Of a stretch of DNA of 64,000 bases, positions 16,018 to 24,890 are shown in pieces. The position numbers were made by a program, and so were the translations under genes. This DNA is from JAGOUA01 sp964428975 (GTDB taxonomy: Bacteria > Patescibacteriota > Patescibacteriia > 2-12-FULL-60-25): positions 186,001 through 250,000 of the forward strand of contig CAYSAI010000001.1 of the NCBI GenBank assembly GCA_964428975.1, written 5' to 3'. The notes beneath the pieces were generated by a model, which was given only the letters and a program-made list of their open reading frames with translations, had not been told where the DNA came from and did no database searches. How positions within the stretch are numbered: the first letter of the stretch is position 1; every line of letters begins with the position of its first letter.

Positions 16018-16034
16018 AGAGTTCACCCCCTTTC
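16018..16034 (-). promoter_or_regulatory. Strong Shine-Dalgarno of the pilin gene
   Basis: AGGGGGTGA seven nt upstream of ATG 16016. It is unusual here because most genes lack such a site. Confidence 0.75.
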
Positions 16035-16126
16035 CATGGAAAAGATATATTCATAGAGCACGATGCGCACCTTTGCATCGAATGCATGCACGAGTATAGC
16101 ACATCCGCCGCGCGCGCCATAACGTG

Positions 16127-16326
16127 TCAAGGGCGCACGGGAGAACGTACGTGTTTGGATACTTCTGTCATTCCTGCGAAGGCAGGAATCCATCCTAGAG
16201 CGAGTCCGTTCCCATTCCGACACAAGGATAGATTCCTGCCTTCGCAGGAATGACAGAGACAGAGCCCTGGCAGATTGCCAAACGCGTACGTCCTACACAC
16301 ATAAAACATCATCAAGGGCGCACGGG
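16127..16326. mobile_element. MITE-like element flanked by 15-bp direct repeats
   Basis: TCAAGGGCGCACGGG occurs at 16127-16141 and again at 16312-16326, the second copy covering the stop codon of the Cys-rich pilin gene. Between them lies an element whose ends read AACGTACGTGTTTGG and CCAAACGCGTACGTCC. Inside it are arms of TGTCATTCCTGCGAAGGCAGG type. The same element in opposite orientation is at 22914-23066. The direct repeats look like a target-site duplication. No transposase is encoded. Confidence 0.7.
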
Positions 16327-17277
16327 TGCGGGCGCGGGAGTTGTGTTGAGCGGCGTTTCCGCTCCTGGGACAAACTGACTCGAGATATTGATAAATACCG
16401 TCACGATCGTGTAGGAAAGTGCGAGAAGGATGACCCCGATCGTCGCATTTTTCAAAATAGCTAATGCCGCTTTTACATCCGCCGGCTCACCACCTGCCGT
16501 CATGTAACGACCGCCGCCGTAAACCATCATGAAGAAAAACAGCGCTCCCGCAATACCCATCAACACCTTGATCACGTTTCCGAGAAAACGCGGCACGGAA
16601 AGTCCGGCGAAGCTTTCTTCGAGACGCTCAAAAGATTGCGTATCGGTGATACCGCCGACACTTGCATCTGGAGGGCGGACTGGGACGCATTGCGGTTGCT
16701 GTGCATCTGACGTTGCTGCCGCGCCCATACCGCCACACCGCCCCTGACATGTCGTGTTACATTCTCGAATACAAGGAGCCTGATCTGTTGCGGCAGTACA
16801 ACTCCCCCCATCGCGCATAGCCGTCTCACTTCCACAGGTAAAACGACAACGGAATTGATCTCCAGGTTGCGCGGCTTGAGGAGCGGGTCCTTGAGTAGGT
16901 GTCGGGCGCGTTGCAGCGATTTCTGCTTCCGTGAGTAAGCAGTAGTTATTATTCGCACGAAGCAAAAATCGTCCTTGAGTGATAAACGCACACCACGGAG
17001 AATTTCTTTGCAGTTCTGGAGTTGAATTACGATATAAACCGCTGCAAAAAACGGTTGGATCGCTTGCAGAAGTCGGAGCATAGCCGGCCGCAAAACATGA
17101 GGTTGGCGGCTCTGGACATTGGCTCGCGGCCGTACACGCCGCCGATCCTTGTGTCCATGTGACTGTTCGTTGTGGCCCCGCTGCGCTCTGACAAAAATTC
17201 CCACACGTGCCCGCCTCTGCGAAAAGAGGCGTGCCAAGCAACCCAAGAAAGACAAGCGCAAGAAAGAGATATTTCAT
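16312..17277 (-). CDS. Cys-rich exported protein with C-terminal pilin-like domain
   Basis: 321 residues. Signal peptide to about residue 22, then a Cys-rich ectodomain (about 24-190) with some 18 Cys in pairs such as CGNFC, CRFTC and CNTTCQGRC. The two-helix pilin-like C-terminus (about 232-310) has turn YGGGRYMTAGGEPADVKAA. The ATG lies 2 nt after the stop of the upstream paralogue, so translation is coupled. The Cys content suggests disulphide-stapled extracellular modules; a tip adhesin role is inference. A 15-bp direct repeat overlaps its stop codon. Confidence 0.75.
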   Translation of the reverse strand: MKYLFLALVFLGLLGTPLFAEAGTCGNFCQSAAGPQRTVTWTQGSAACTAASQCPEPPTSCFAAGYAPTSASDPTVFCSGLYRNSTPELQRNSPWCAFITQGRFLLRANNNYCLLTEAEIAATRPTPTQGPAPQAAQPGDQFRCRFTCGSETAMRDGGSCTAATDQAPCIRECNTTCQGRCGGMGAAATSDAQQPQCVPVRPPDASVGGITDTQSFERLEESFAGLSVPRFLGNVIKVLMGIAGALFFFMMVYGGGRYMTAGGEPADVKAALAILKNATIGVILLALSYTIVTVFINISSQFVPGAETPLNTTPAPAPVRP

Positions 17278-17279
17278 AA

Positions 17280-18455
17280 TTATCGAGCAGGCGTTGTAGG
17301 CCGAGCTGGTGAGCGCGACGCTTCTGTCGCTACTTGGCTAAAGACGCTCAAGAAGACCGTAACAATGCCATACGCGAAAAAGAGTATGAGCACACCTGCC
17401 GCGGCATTCTTGATAATGAGTTGCGCTTTTTTCACTCCCTCTTCATCTGTAGACGTCATCCACACGATACTCCCCCACACGAACCAGAAGAGCGCGAGAG
17501 AGCCGATCACCGCGAGAATTGCTTGAACGATACGTCCGAAGAGATCGGTAATGCTCGTCGTACCGAGAGGATTTAAGAGTTCGACCGCGGGTACGGAATT
17601 TGCTCCTCCACCAGAGGTTGCGGGAACCGATCCTCCTGCACCGCCCGCAGCTGGCGCCGGTGTGAGAGATACGCATGTGGGTGCTGGTGCTGTTGCACAT
17701 ACAAGTCCCGTTCCCTGCGCTGCAGGGAGGCCGTTTGTCGTCGGACCGGGTGCGCCAGATACAGGGCATCGTGCCCCACAAGCGGTAACACAGGTTCCCG
17801 CGTCTTGCGCACCAGTACAGGGCGCGTTTGCGATCGGCGCGACAATCTCTCCGTTCTGCCGCCTGCAGCGAAAGGAGCAGGCGAAAGCACCAGCGGAAGA
17901 ACCACCTCCCGTTGGAGGAACGGGCGGCGTACTACCCCCAGTTGGGGGGACTACAGGAGCTGCGCACGTTACTCCTGCGAGCGGTGTTGCACATGTCGCT
18001 CCACACGCAGTGTTACACATCGCTTGTGTACACGTTCTTGCCATGGTTGCTGTGGTACAAGTGGTAGCAGAGCTTACTGTTCTTGCAGTCGTACCTGTCC
18101 CACATCGAAACGTACATACGCTCGTAGCAGCAGGAGGAGGTGGGGGTGTGGTCGTTCGAGGCGGAGGTGTGGTTGATCTAGGTGGCGGAGGGGGAGGAGT
18201 CTCTGTACGACAGACCGCTGGCGGCGTCGGAGCACACGTCGCATTCGTACCTTGAATTAATCTACACATAGCAAGACAGCTAGCCGGTGAACACTGTGCT
18301 ACCGTAGTACAAGTATTGCTAGACGCAACTCTACTTGTGACACCATTCTGCAAGCATTGAAAATCACACGTGCCCGCGAGAGCGTGAGCCGGCGTCAAAA
18401 ACGTCGCTCCAAACGCAAGCAAGCTTATCCATCCAAGAAAAAACGTTTTTTTCAT
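17280..18455 (-). CDS. Cys-rich exported protein, three ectodomain modules plus pilin-like domain
   Basis: 391 residues from ATG 18455, one nt after the stop of the upstream paralogue (the longer frame to 18542 runs inside that gene). Signal peptide to about residue 27 is followed by three repeats of a roughly 55-residue Cys module (starting GTCDFQC, SVCTFRC and FACSFRC). These are separated by Pro/Thr or Pro/Gly linkers. The C-terminal two-helix domain has WGSIVWMTSTDEEGVKKAQ. It is the longest of the three Cys-rich paralogues. Confidence 0.75.
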   Translation of the reverse strand: MKKTFFLGWISLLAFGATFLTPAHALAGTCDFQCLQNGVTSRVASSNTCTTVAQCSPASCLAMCRLIQGTNATCAPTPPAVCRTETPPPPPPRSTTPPPRTTTPPPPPAATSVCTFRCGTGTTARTVSSATTCTTATMARTCTQAMCNTACGATCATPLAGVTCAAPVVPPTGGSTPPVPPTGGGSSAGAFACSFRCRRQNGEIVAPIANAPCTGAQDAGTCVTACGARCPVSGAPGPTTNGLPAAQGTGLVCATAPAPTCVSLTPAPAAGGAGGSVPATSGGGANSVPAVELLNPLGTTSITDLFGRIVQAILAVIGSLALFWFVWGSIVWMTSTDEEGVKKAQLIIKNAAAGVLILFFAYGIVTVFLSVFSQVATEASRSPARPTTPAR

Positions 18456-18456
18456 A

Positions 18457-19389
18457 TTATCGTGGTGTTCCAGAGCCTGTTGCAGGCGGAGCAGCGACCG
18501 GTGCTCGCTGCATCGTTCCCGGTAAGCGTGTTGCTGTTGCATTCACCCCAAGCGAGCTCGATACAAAACGTACAGCCACGCCCGCGATCATGATGATAAC
18601 GATCCCCATCACCGCTCCTTCCATCATTTTTTTTGCTTTATCAATAGAGTCTTTTTCCTGTGCGAATATCAGTAAGGATAAACCCGCATACAACGCGATG
18701 CCAAGAAAGAGAATTCCTGACACACCCATCAAGAAGTTTGCTCCACGAATCGCCGTATTCACAATGTCTGTGAGCGAACAGTTACCCGTTTCCGTACAAG
18801 CGGGCAAGGAGAAACGGAGGCCACCGCTCGGTGCGGAAGCGGCTGCACCCCCTCCGGCTGCAGGCGCGGGAGCTGGGGCAGGCGCCCCTCCAGCTGCGGC
18901 TGTTCCTCCCACGCATTGAATCGTTCGTTGAACGCAGGTAGCTGTGGGCGATTGTGCCGTACACACACGCTCACAATGCGACGTACATTCTCCTGCCACG
19001 CCACACGTTTGAGAAAAAACAGGTGTAAACGCAGCGTCATTCCCTCGCACGCATTGAAACCCACACGCTCCTGCACGTGGTGGTGGCGTAGGTGTCCCCC
19101 CGCCTGTAGGCGCGGACGTTCCCGTACATTGAAGCGATGCCTGATCACATCGAACGTTTGGTGATGCTGCCGTGATTAATCCTGAACATACGCGTCCGCA
19201 TTCCGCCCCACAGACTGATGTGCGACTTGCCGCTTCACACGTCGCTGTTCCGGTTCTCGGCGTGCTTCTCACCCCTGGAGCATCCGACATAAAACATCCG
19301 AACGCGCATGTTCCTGCGAATGCCGTCGAGACCTTCACCCCTCCCAACAGACACAGCGCGATCCCTAACGAGAGAAAAAGTTTTCGCAT
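18457..19389 (-). CDS. Cys-rich exported protein, two modules plus pilin-like domain
   Basis: 310 residues from ATG 19389. Signal peptide ends near AFA (residue 25), followed by two Cys modules (GTCAFGC and GACGFQC), a Pro/Ala/Gly linker and the two-helix domain. Its turn is more divergent (AGLSLLIFAQEKDSIDKAKK, lacking the TSGGE core). First gene of the six-gene minus-strand set. The upstream ATG at 19407 is an alternative start; I prefer 19389 because it gives a standard n-region (MRKL). Confidence 0.72.
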   Translation of the reverse strand: MRKLFLSLGIALCLLGGVKVSTAFAGTCAFGCFMSDAPGVRSTPRTGTATCEAASRTSVCGAECGRVCSGLITAASPNVRCDQASLQCTGTSAPTGGGTPTPPPRAGACGFQCVRGNDAAFTPVFSQTCGVAGECTSHCERVCTAQSPTATCVQRTIQCVGGTAAAGGAPAPAPAPAAGGGAAASAPSGGLRFSLPACTETGNCSLTDIVNTAIRGANFLMGVSGILFLGIALYAGLSLLIFAQEKDSIDKAKKMMEGAVMGIVIIMIAGVAVRFVSSSLGVNATATRLPGTMQRAPVAAPPATGSGTPR

Positions 19390-19519
19390 AAAAAACGACG
19401 TAAGCATAGAATTGCGTTCATGATAGCACACAGCCGTCCATTCGACATATCAGAGGATTTTTGCTAGGCTCATGCTACGCTTTTTCTTATTTTTTACGTG
19501 AAGGGTTTTTCTTCTTTCT

Positions 19520-20227
19520 ATGTTTCAACGTCCTGACCAGCGTGTCGCGATCTTTATCGACACCCAAAACATGTACCATTCTGCCAAGCATCTGTTTGGT
19601 GCGCGGGTGAATTTCCCTGCCGTTGTCGCGGCCGCCGTTGGGGATCGTCGAGTCATTCGAGCCATTGCGTACGTCGCAAAATCAAAAACAGGCGAAGAAG
19701 CCGCGTTCTTCGAAGCGCTCACGCAAAACGGCATCGAACTCAAAACAAAAGACGTTCAAGAGTTCGCGAGTGGGCAAAAGAAGGCCGATTGGGACGTCGG
19801 TATGGCTATTGACGCCGTGGCGTTTGCCGATAAAGTAGATGTGGTGATTCTGGCCACGGGAGATGGGGATTTTGTGCCTCTTCTTCACTATCTGCAAAGT
19901 CGCGGGGTTCTCTGTGAAATCGTCGCGTTTGACGCTTCTACGAACGCCACACTCAAGGAAACGGCCTCGAGCTTTCTCGATCTTGCGAGCGATCCTGACC
20001 TCTTTCTCATTCGTCCACGTCGTCGAGGGGGTCGTCCATCTGAGAACTCTCCGTCTGAAGGTCTCGAACTTCCTTCCGCGGAAGAGGCGGATCTTCTTGG
20101 CGGGCCCGTCACCCCTCCTGCAACGTTTTCCCATGATGCGGCGCCTACATCTTCTCAAAAACCGTCAAACAACGCTCATCAACGCCACCGTAATGGCTCA
20201 CGTCGCAACATTCGCGTAACCTTCTAA
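19520..20227 (+). CDS. NYN-domain (LabA/DUF88-like) protein
   Basis: 235 residues. The NYN nuclease fold spans about 1-165: an N-terminal FIDTQNMYHS strand with the first acidic residue, DWDVGMAIDAV in the middle and ILATGDGDF with the closing Asp pair. These are the metal-binding positions of PIN/NYN ribonucleases. The tail (about 170-235) is basic, Ser/Arg-rich and disordered. It ends 3 nt before the PNPase start, so a shared role in RNA metabolism is likely. Confidence 0.85.
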   Translation: MFQRPDQRVAIFIDTQNMYHSAKHLFGARVNFPAVVAAAVGDRRVIRAIAYVAKSKTGEEAAFFEALTQNGIELKTKDVQEFASGQKKADWDVGMAIDAVAFADKVDVVILATGDGDFVPLLHYLQSRGVLCEIVAFDASTNATLKETASSFLDLASDPDLFLIRPRRRGGRPSENSPSEGLELPSAEEADLLGGPVTPPATFSHDAAPTSSQKPSNNAHQRHRNGSRRNIRVTF

Positions 20228-20230
20228 CCT

Positions 20231-22438
20231 ATGATTTCCTCTCCTACCGAGTATTCCCTCCCCTTCGCCGGACGCACACTTACGATCAGTCTTGGACAAC
20301 TCGCTCAACAAACGAACGGTTCGTGTCTTGTTCGCTACGGCGATACCGTGGTTTTGTGTACCGCAACGCTCGGCGAGGCGCGCGAAGATGCGGGGTTTTT
20401 CCCTCTCTCGGTAGAATTTGAAGAGCGCATGTACGCGGCAGGCCGTATCAAAGGATCACGTTTTATCAAGCGAGAAGGTCGTCCAACAGATGAGGCGATT
20501 CTTTCAGGACGGCTTGTGGATCGCGCGGTACGACCCCTCTTTCCAAACACACTTCGGAACGAAGTCGCGATTGTAACAACTATTTTTTCTCACGATCAAG
20601 AGAATGACGCCGATATCCCGGCGCTTATTGGCGCGTCGTGTGCGCTTGCGATCAGCGATATTCCGTGGGATGGCCCTATCGCGGCGATTCGTGTGGGATA
20701 CGTGAATAGCGAACTTGTCGTGATGCCGTCGTATCAACAAACGGACACGGGCGATTTGGATTTGGTGATGGCAGGCACCTCTGAACGCACGATTATGGTG
20801 GAAGCGGGCGCAAAACAAATAAACGAAGAAACAATGCTGAAAGCGATGCAGCTTGGTTTGAGCGAGCTCGCTCCCGTGATCGAGCTCATCAAGAAGATTG
20901 CGAGCACGCATGGAAAAGCGAAGCGTGTGATACCTGTGACGATTTCCGCCGAAGCAGAGAAAACGCTCGCGGTCCTTGAAACATTTTTACAACAAGAAGG
21001 TGCTTCGTTGTTTGCGACGCCTCTCAAAACAAAAGCAGATCGAAAAGCGGCCGTAAAAGCGTTCGAAGCGCGCATGTTCGTTCATATGGAAGCGCAGGGC
21101 ATGGGAAAAGAGCACAAGAAAGCGCTGCAATCGCGTATCGAGGCGTTTGTGGATGAGGCAACGACACGGCTGATTCTCGATGAAGGTCGTCGAGCCGATG
21201 GGCGCGGCCTGTACGAGATTCGCCCGCTTGGCGGACAGGTTGGGCTCATGCCACGCACGCATGGATCAGGCCTTTTTCAGCGCGGTTCAACGCAAGTGCT
21301 CACGCTCGTTACGCTTGGCTCTCCTGGAATGGAACAAACGCTCGATACGATGGAATATCAAACAACGAAGCGCTACTTCCATCACTATAATTTTCCGGGC
21401 TATTCTGTTGGAGAAACGAAGGGGAATCGCGGACCGGGCCGTCGCGAGATTGGTCATGGAGCCCTTGCGGAGCGCGCGCTTCTGCCCGTCATTCCTGCGC
21501 GTGAAGGCTTTCCGTACACGATGCGTGTGGTGTCTGAAGTGCTCGAATCGAACGGTTCAAGCTCGATGGGAGCGACGTGTGGGTCAACGCTCGCCCTGAT
21601 GGATGCGGGCGTACCGATTCTCGCGCCGATCGCGGGAATCGCGATGGGGCTTGCGAGCGATGAAAAGCAAGGTCGCTATCAAGTGATTACGGATCTTCAA
21701 GATTTGGAAGATGGCGCGGGCGGAATGGATTTTAAGATTGCGGGATCAGCGACAGGTATCACCGCGATTCAAATGGACACAAAAACACACGGCTTGCCGT
21801 GGAATATCGTCGAGGAAACGCTCGCACGTGCGAAAACCGCTCGTTTAGAGGTGCTCGATGTTCTGCTGAAAACACTTCCTGCAACCCGTACGGAAATGTC
21901 GAAATACGCGCCACGCATCGTCACGTTCATGATCAATCCTGAAAAGATTCGCGATGTGATCGGTCCAGGTGGCAAGGTTATCAACGAAATTATCGCGAAA
22001 CATAAAGTAGAGATCGACATTGAGGATAGCGGACAGGTGAGCATCACGTCCGCGAATGCCGACTCGCTCAATGCCGCCGTGGATTGGGTCAAGCAGCTGA
22101 CGCGCGAAGTGAAGGCAGGAGAAACGTTTGAAGGACGTGTGACGCGTATTCTTGATTTTGGGGCGTTCGTGGAGATTCTGCCGAAGGTCGAAGGCCTTGT
22201 ACATATCAGCGAACTTGCGCCGTACCGCGTGAATACGGTGGATGATATCGTGAAGATTGGTCAGATGGTGCACGTGCTCGTCCATGAAATCGACACGATG
22301 GGACGACTCAATCTCTCGATGAAACGCGCAGAAGGAAACATCTTCCCCCCTGCACCAACAGGAGCGAGTTCTGCCCCTACGGGACGTCCGTTTAGTCCGC
22401 GTCCACCACGCGCCCCTGCGTCTGATCTGCGTTTTTAA
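20231..22438 (+). CDS. pnp: Polyribonucleotide nucleotidyltransferase (PNPase)
   Basis: 735 residues, full length. Two RNase PH domains flank a helical linker; the second carries GDxQDLEDGAGGMDFKIAG-type active-site sequence. A KH domain begins around residue 566 (INPEKIRDVIGPGGKVINEI) and an S1 domain around 630-700 (GRVTRILDFGAFVEI). It phosphorolyses RNA 3' ends. Downstream of the NYN gene by 3 nt. Confidence 0.96.
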   Translation: MISSPTEYSLPFAGRTLTISLGQLAQQTNGSCLVRYGDTVVLCTATLGEAREDAGFFPLSVEFEERMYAAGRIKGSRFIKREGRPTDEAILSGRLVDRAVRPLFPNTLRNEVAIVTTIFSHDQENDADIPALIGASCALAISDIPWDGPIAAIRVGYVNSELVVMPSYQQTDTGDLDLVMAGTSERTIMVEAGAKQINEETMLKAMQLGLSELAPVIELIKKIASTHGKAKRVIPVTISAEAEKTLAVLETFLQQEGASLFATPLKTKADRKAAVKAFEARMFVHMEAQGMGKEHKKALQSRIEAFVDEATTRLILDEGRRADGRGLYEIRPLGGQVGLMPRTHGSGLFQRGSTQVLTLVTLGSPGMEQTLDTMEYQTTKRYFHHYNFPGYSVGETKGNRGPGRREIGHGALAERALLPVIPAREGFPYTMRVVSEVLESNGSSSMGATCGSTLALMDAGVPILAPIAGIAMGLASDEKQGRYQVITDLQDLEDGAGGMDFKIAGSATGITAIQMDTKTHGLPWNIVEETLARAKTARLEVLDVLLKTLPATRTEMSKYAPRIVTFMINPEKIRDVIGPGGKVINEIIAKHKVEIDIEDSGQVSITSANADSLNAAVDWVKQLTREVKAGETFEGRVTRILDFGAFVEILPKVEGLVHISELAPYRVNTVDDIVKIGQMVHVLVHEIDTMGRLNLSMKRAEGNIFPPAPTGASSAPTGRPFSPRPPRAPASDLRF

Positions 22439-22448
22439 GCAAGAGCTC

Positions 22449-22478
22449 TTGCGAGAGAGAACACGTACGAGCTATACT
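22449..22478 (+). promoter_or_regulatory. Promoter of the gene at 22486
   Basis: TTGCGA, 18-bp spacer, TATACT, then 7 nt to ATG. Predicted leaderless. Confidence 0.5.
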
Positions 22479-22485
22479 TGCTCAT

Positions 22486-22821
22486 ATGCTCCATGAAACA
22501 CCTAGTCGCGAAGTACCACCGGAACAAAAACCTCCTCAAAAAGAAGAGGCGAGCGATCTTGTGAATATGCGCGCTTTACAAGATGTTCGTGCGACTCTTG
22601 GCTCTCTAGCTAAATCGTATAGCGAAACATCTGCCACAACAGAAGGTTTTGTGGCTAGCCCGTCAGAAGTTCTTCCCTCGCAGCAAGCGGACGAAGCACG
22701 TCGCGACGCGCTTGAAGCGACACGCCCCAAACCCGCTGACGATACGGGCGTGTTTTCAAGAAGCTTGATGGATGAGCTTCGTCAGATGTTGAAAAATCAA
22801 CCGCCTGGAGAATCAAACTAA
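22486..22821 (+). CDS. Hypothetical acidic, disordered protein
   Basis: 111 residues rich in Pro, Glu, Ser and Ala with no membrane segment or Cys. The only ordered-looking piece is a short C-terminal helix (SLMDELRQMLKN). Its own promoter and a clear terminator mark it as a single-gene unit. Family unknown. Confidence 0.6.
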   Translation: MLHETPSREVPPEQKPPQKEEASDLVNMRALQDVRATLGSLAKSYSETSATTEGFVASPSEVLPSQQADEARRDALEATRPKPADDTGVFSRSLMDELRQMLKNQPPGESN

Positions 22822-22828
22822 CATAAAC

Positions 22829-22862
22829 GCTCGTCCTGCCTATGGGGCGAGCTTTTGTTTTT
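22829..22862 (+). terminator. Rho-independent terminator
   Basis: GCTCG...CGAGC stem with inner CC/GG pairs, followed by TTTTGTTTTT. Confidence 0.8.
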
Positions 22863-22913
22863 GGCTCGTATTGCTCCTAATGGATCAACGTGGCACTCTA
22901 CGCCTACCCATCC

Positions 22914-23066
22914 AGGACGTACGCGTTTGGCGATCTGCCAGGTCTCCGTCTCTGTCATTCCTGCGAAGGCAGGAATCCATCCTAGAGCGAACCGGTTCTC
23001 ATTCCGACACAAGGATAGATTCCTGCCTTCGCAGGAATGACAGAATCATCCAAACGCGTACGTCCT
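22914..23066. mobile_element. MITE-like element, second full copy
   Basis: Perfect 17-bp terminal inverted repeats AGGACGTACGCGTTTGG / CCAAACGCGTACGTCCT. Inner arms of TGTCATTCCTGCGAAGGCAGG type surround a middle nearly identical to the copy at 16127-16326, in reverse orientation. It sits just upstream of the gene at 23087. No obvious target duplication here. Confidence 0.8.
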
Positions 23067-23086
23067 ATCATCTTGAGAACCTCCTC

Positions 23087-24124
23087 ATGGAAGAACTTTT
23101 CGCCCCCATGGGCGACAATCACCTCATTCTCGATGGTCGAGAAGACGCTCGGCAGATTCCGTGGCGTTTTGTTCTTGTGAGCGTTCTGGTTATCAGTACC
23201 CTTGGTTTGAGTATTTTTGGCCTCCTCTGGCAACGCACCCAAACGTTTTCTGCGCCCATCAGCCCGATAACTCTTCGTCTCACGCGCGACGGTGAACGCG
23301 CGTTTAGCCAACAAAATCTTCCTGTCGCGATACCCGTCGCTTGGCGCATGCCGCTCACGAAGCCCTCCGTATTTCCCTTGATACTGGGCGGAGATAGCGT
23401 TCCTCAATGGGCGATTATTCCGTTTTGGCGTAGCACACCACGCGATTGGAGTATTCGCGAGCGCCACGGACTCTACAAACTCGTGGCCTTCTCTGATGCT
23501 TCACGTGTCACAAACCCTCGTTCTTTTGCGCGCTTTCAACCCATGCAAAAAGTCGACCAGCCTCTTGGCTATGGCGAGACTCTTTCGCCAGATCACACGT
23601 TTCGTTTTGTGTTTTCTTCGTATCTTGTCATCACGTCTCTTCCTTTTTCGTTGCTTCACCCTCTTCCAAACCCCTCGCGTGCGAACCACTACGTTCTGCA
23701 AAATTCTTCCTTTGATGATGCATTCTTGCGTTTTATGAGCGTTGATGGACAGGGTTTGAGCGGGTGGCGGAACGATCTTGCGAGCGTCGCTTGGGAGGAA
23801 CACGCTTCCTCGACAGCGTGGGAACTCACGTTTCGTGAAGCGTCTTCGACCCTTCTCCACACCTTAACGAACGCTTCTTCGACGAAGACGTCTCTTTTCA
23901 CACTCGAAGACGGAACGCTTCAACCTGTCACATCTTCTCTTGCGGGAGAGACTTCCTCTACGCTTCCTCACTTCGAAACGGAACCGCTTACCTCGTTCTC
24001 TTCCTCCACATGCGTCGATCCTTCGTTTCAACCGATGGCGAAATTTCGCGAGCTTCTTCCTCGCTTTGAAACGCTTCTCGGATCGCGAAATGGTTTTTTT
24101 TCCCTGTGCCTCTCTTCGCGCTGA
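23087..24124 (+). CDS. Single-pass membrane-anchored hypothetical protein
   Basis: 345 residues from ATG 23087; the upstream frame is repeat-derived. Cytoplasmic residues 1-25, one transmembrane helix (about 27-48), then a large outward domain with many aromatic residues and a Ser/Thr-rich second half. The C-terminal part has two Cys (CVDPSF, SLCLSS) that could form a disulphide. No family recognised. Confidence 0.6.
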   Translation: MEELFAPMGDNHLILDGREDARQIPWRFVLVSVLVISTLGLSIFGLLWQRTQTFSAPISPITLRLTRDGERAFSQQNLPVAIPVAWRMPLTKPSVFPLILGGDSVPQWAIIPFWRSTPRDWSIRERHGLYKLVAFSDASRVTNPRSFARFQPMQKVDQPLGYGETLSPDHTFRFVFSSYLVITSLPFSLLHPLPNPSRANHYVLQNSSFDDAFLRFMSVDGQGLSGWRNDLASVAWEEHASSTAWELTFREASSTLLHTLTNASSTKTSLFTLEDGTLQPVTSSLAGETSSTLPHFETEPLTSFSSSTCVDPSFQPMAKFRELLPRFETLLGSRNGFFSLCLSSR

Positions 24125-24176
24125 TCTGTGGATAAGTAGGTATGCGCCCATGTTTGCAAGCGTTTATATCTCTTGA

Positions 24177-24206
24177 TTGATCCAACCCTCAAAAATATGG
24201 TATGAT
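24177..24206 (+). promoter_or_regulatory. Promoter of the putative structured RNA
   Basis: TTGATC, 18-bp spacer, extended -10 (TGG directly before TATGAT). A start near 24213 is expected. Confidence 0.6.
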
Positions 24207-24212
24207 AGAGAG

Positions 24213-24860
24213 GTGGTTGATGGAACCCTCCCAGCCACACGTTCCTTTTAAACGCCGGCCACTATCTCCCTTCGTGCGTTCGCTCGTGTTATCGAACGAT
24301 CGCGATTATCTTTTCTTCCGGCGTCAGACAGTCGTACCTTCTTGCACCTTCTACCACCTTGTTCCACGTTCGTTGTTCTTTCGTCAGGTTCGTCGCTCTT
24401 TTGTGAAGGAGTTCGTGAAGTAGGAAGTCATGAGATAAAACATCACAAGCCACCCGTTCTTTGTTGGGTCGATGTGTTCCGTCCCCTGTCTGTTGCGAGC
24501 AACCATTTGGTCGCAAGAGACGGGGAACGGAGTCATCCACACCCTGCCCCCTAGTCCTTCCAAGGATTGATCCCGACTCGTTCGGAATGGGGTAGGCCTC
24601 AACTCTATCGTGATCGTCACACGTGCTTGTGGTGATGAGCGGTATCCTTCACTATATTGGGCGACCTTTACGGCGCACCATCGAAGGCTCTACCTTCGAT
24701 CGGGTCATAGGCTCACTTCTTCTGAGATATTGGTTCTCTCAAACGCCATCCGTTTCGCTTTCGCGATCTGGATAGGGCTACCACCATCTCTCCTGCGGCG
24801 CCGTTTCCGGCTCGCGTCCACTCCATCTGGCGCGATCCCTAACGGCGCCCTACTTTTTTT
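24213..24860 (+). ncRNA. Candidate large structured non-coding RNA
   Basis: A stretch of about 650 nt with a promoter at its 5' end, a terminator-like stem with seven T residues at its 3' end and no convincing reading frame on either strand. Helices visible by eye include ACGCCGG/CCGGCGT (24252/24318) and a long hairpin at 24478-24531 (TCCGTCCCC with CGGGGAACGGA plus inner TTGCG/CGCAA). Also visible are an 8-bp hairpin ATCGAAGG/CCTTCGAT at 24680-24700, TGAGA/TCTCA at 24723-24739 and GGCGCCGTT/AACGGCGCC (24797/24841). TAGGGC at 24773 can instead pair with GCCCTA at 24847, competing with the last stem. I looked for RNase P, tmRNA and SRP RNA signatures and found none. Identity unknown. Confidence 0.5.
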
Positions 24861-24890
24861 CTCAAAACATCCGTGTTAGACTTCTTGCGT

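Noticed and set aside
22871..23086. Upstream extension of the membrane-anchored gene at 23087
   Set aside because: The extension is the palindromic element at 22914-23066.
24213..24860. RNase P RNA or tmRNA as the identity of the structured region
   Set aside because: No conserved P4-type motif, no tRNA-like ends and no tag-peptide frame were visible.
24202..24879. Small frames within the putative RNA (for example 24202-24423 and 24610-24879)
   Set aside because: Biased composition, no ribosome-binding site or domain, and they cross paired helices.
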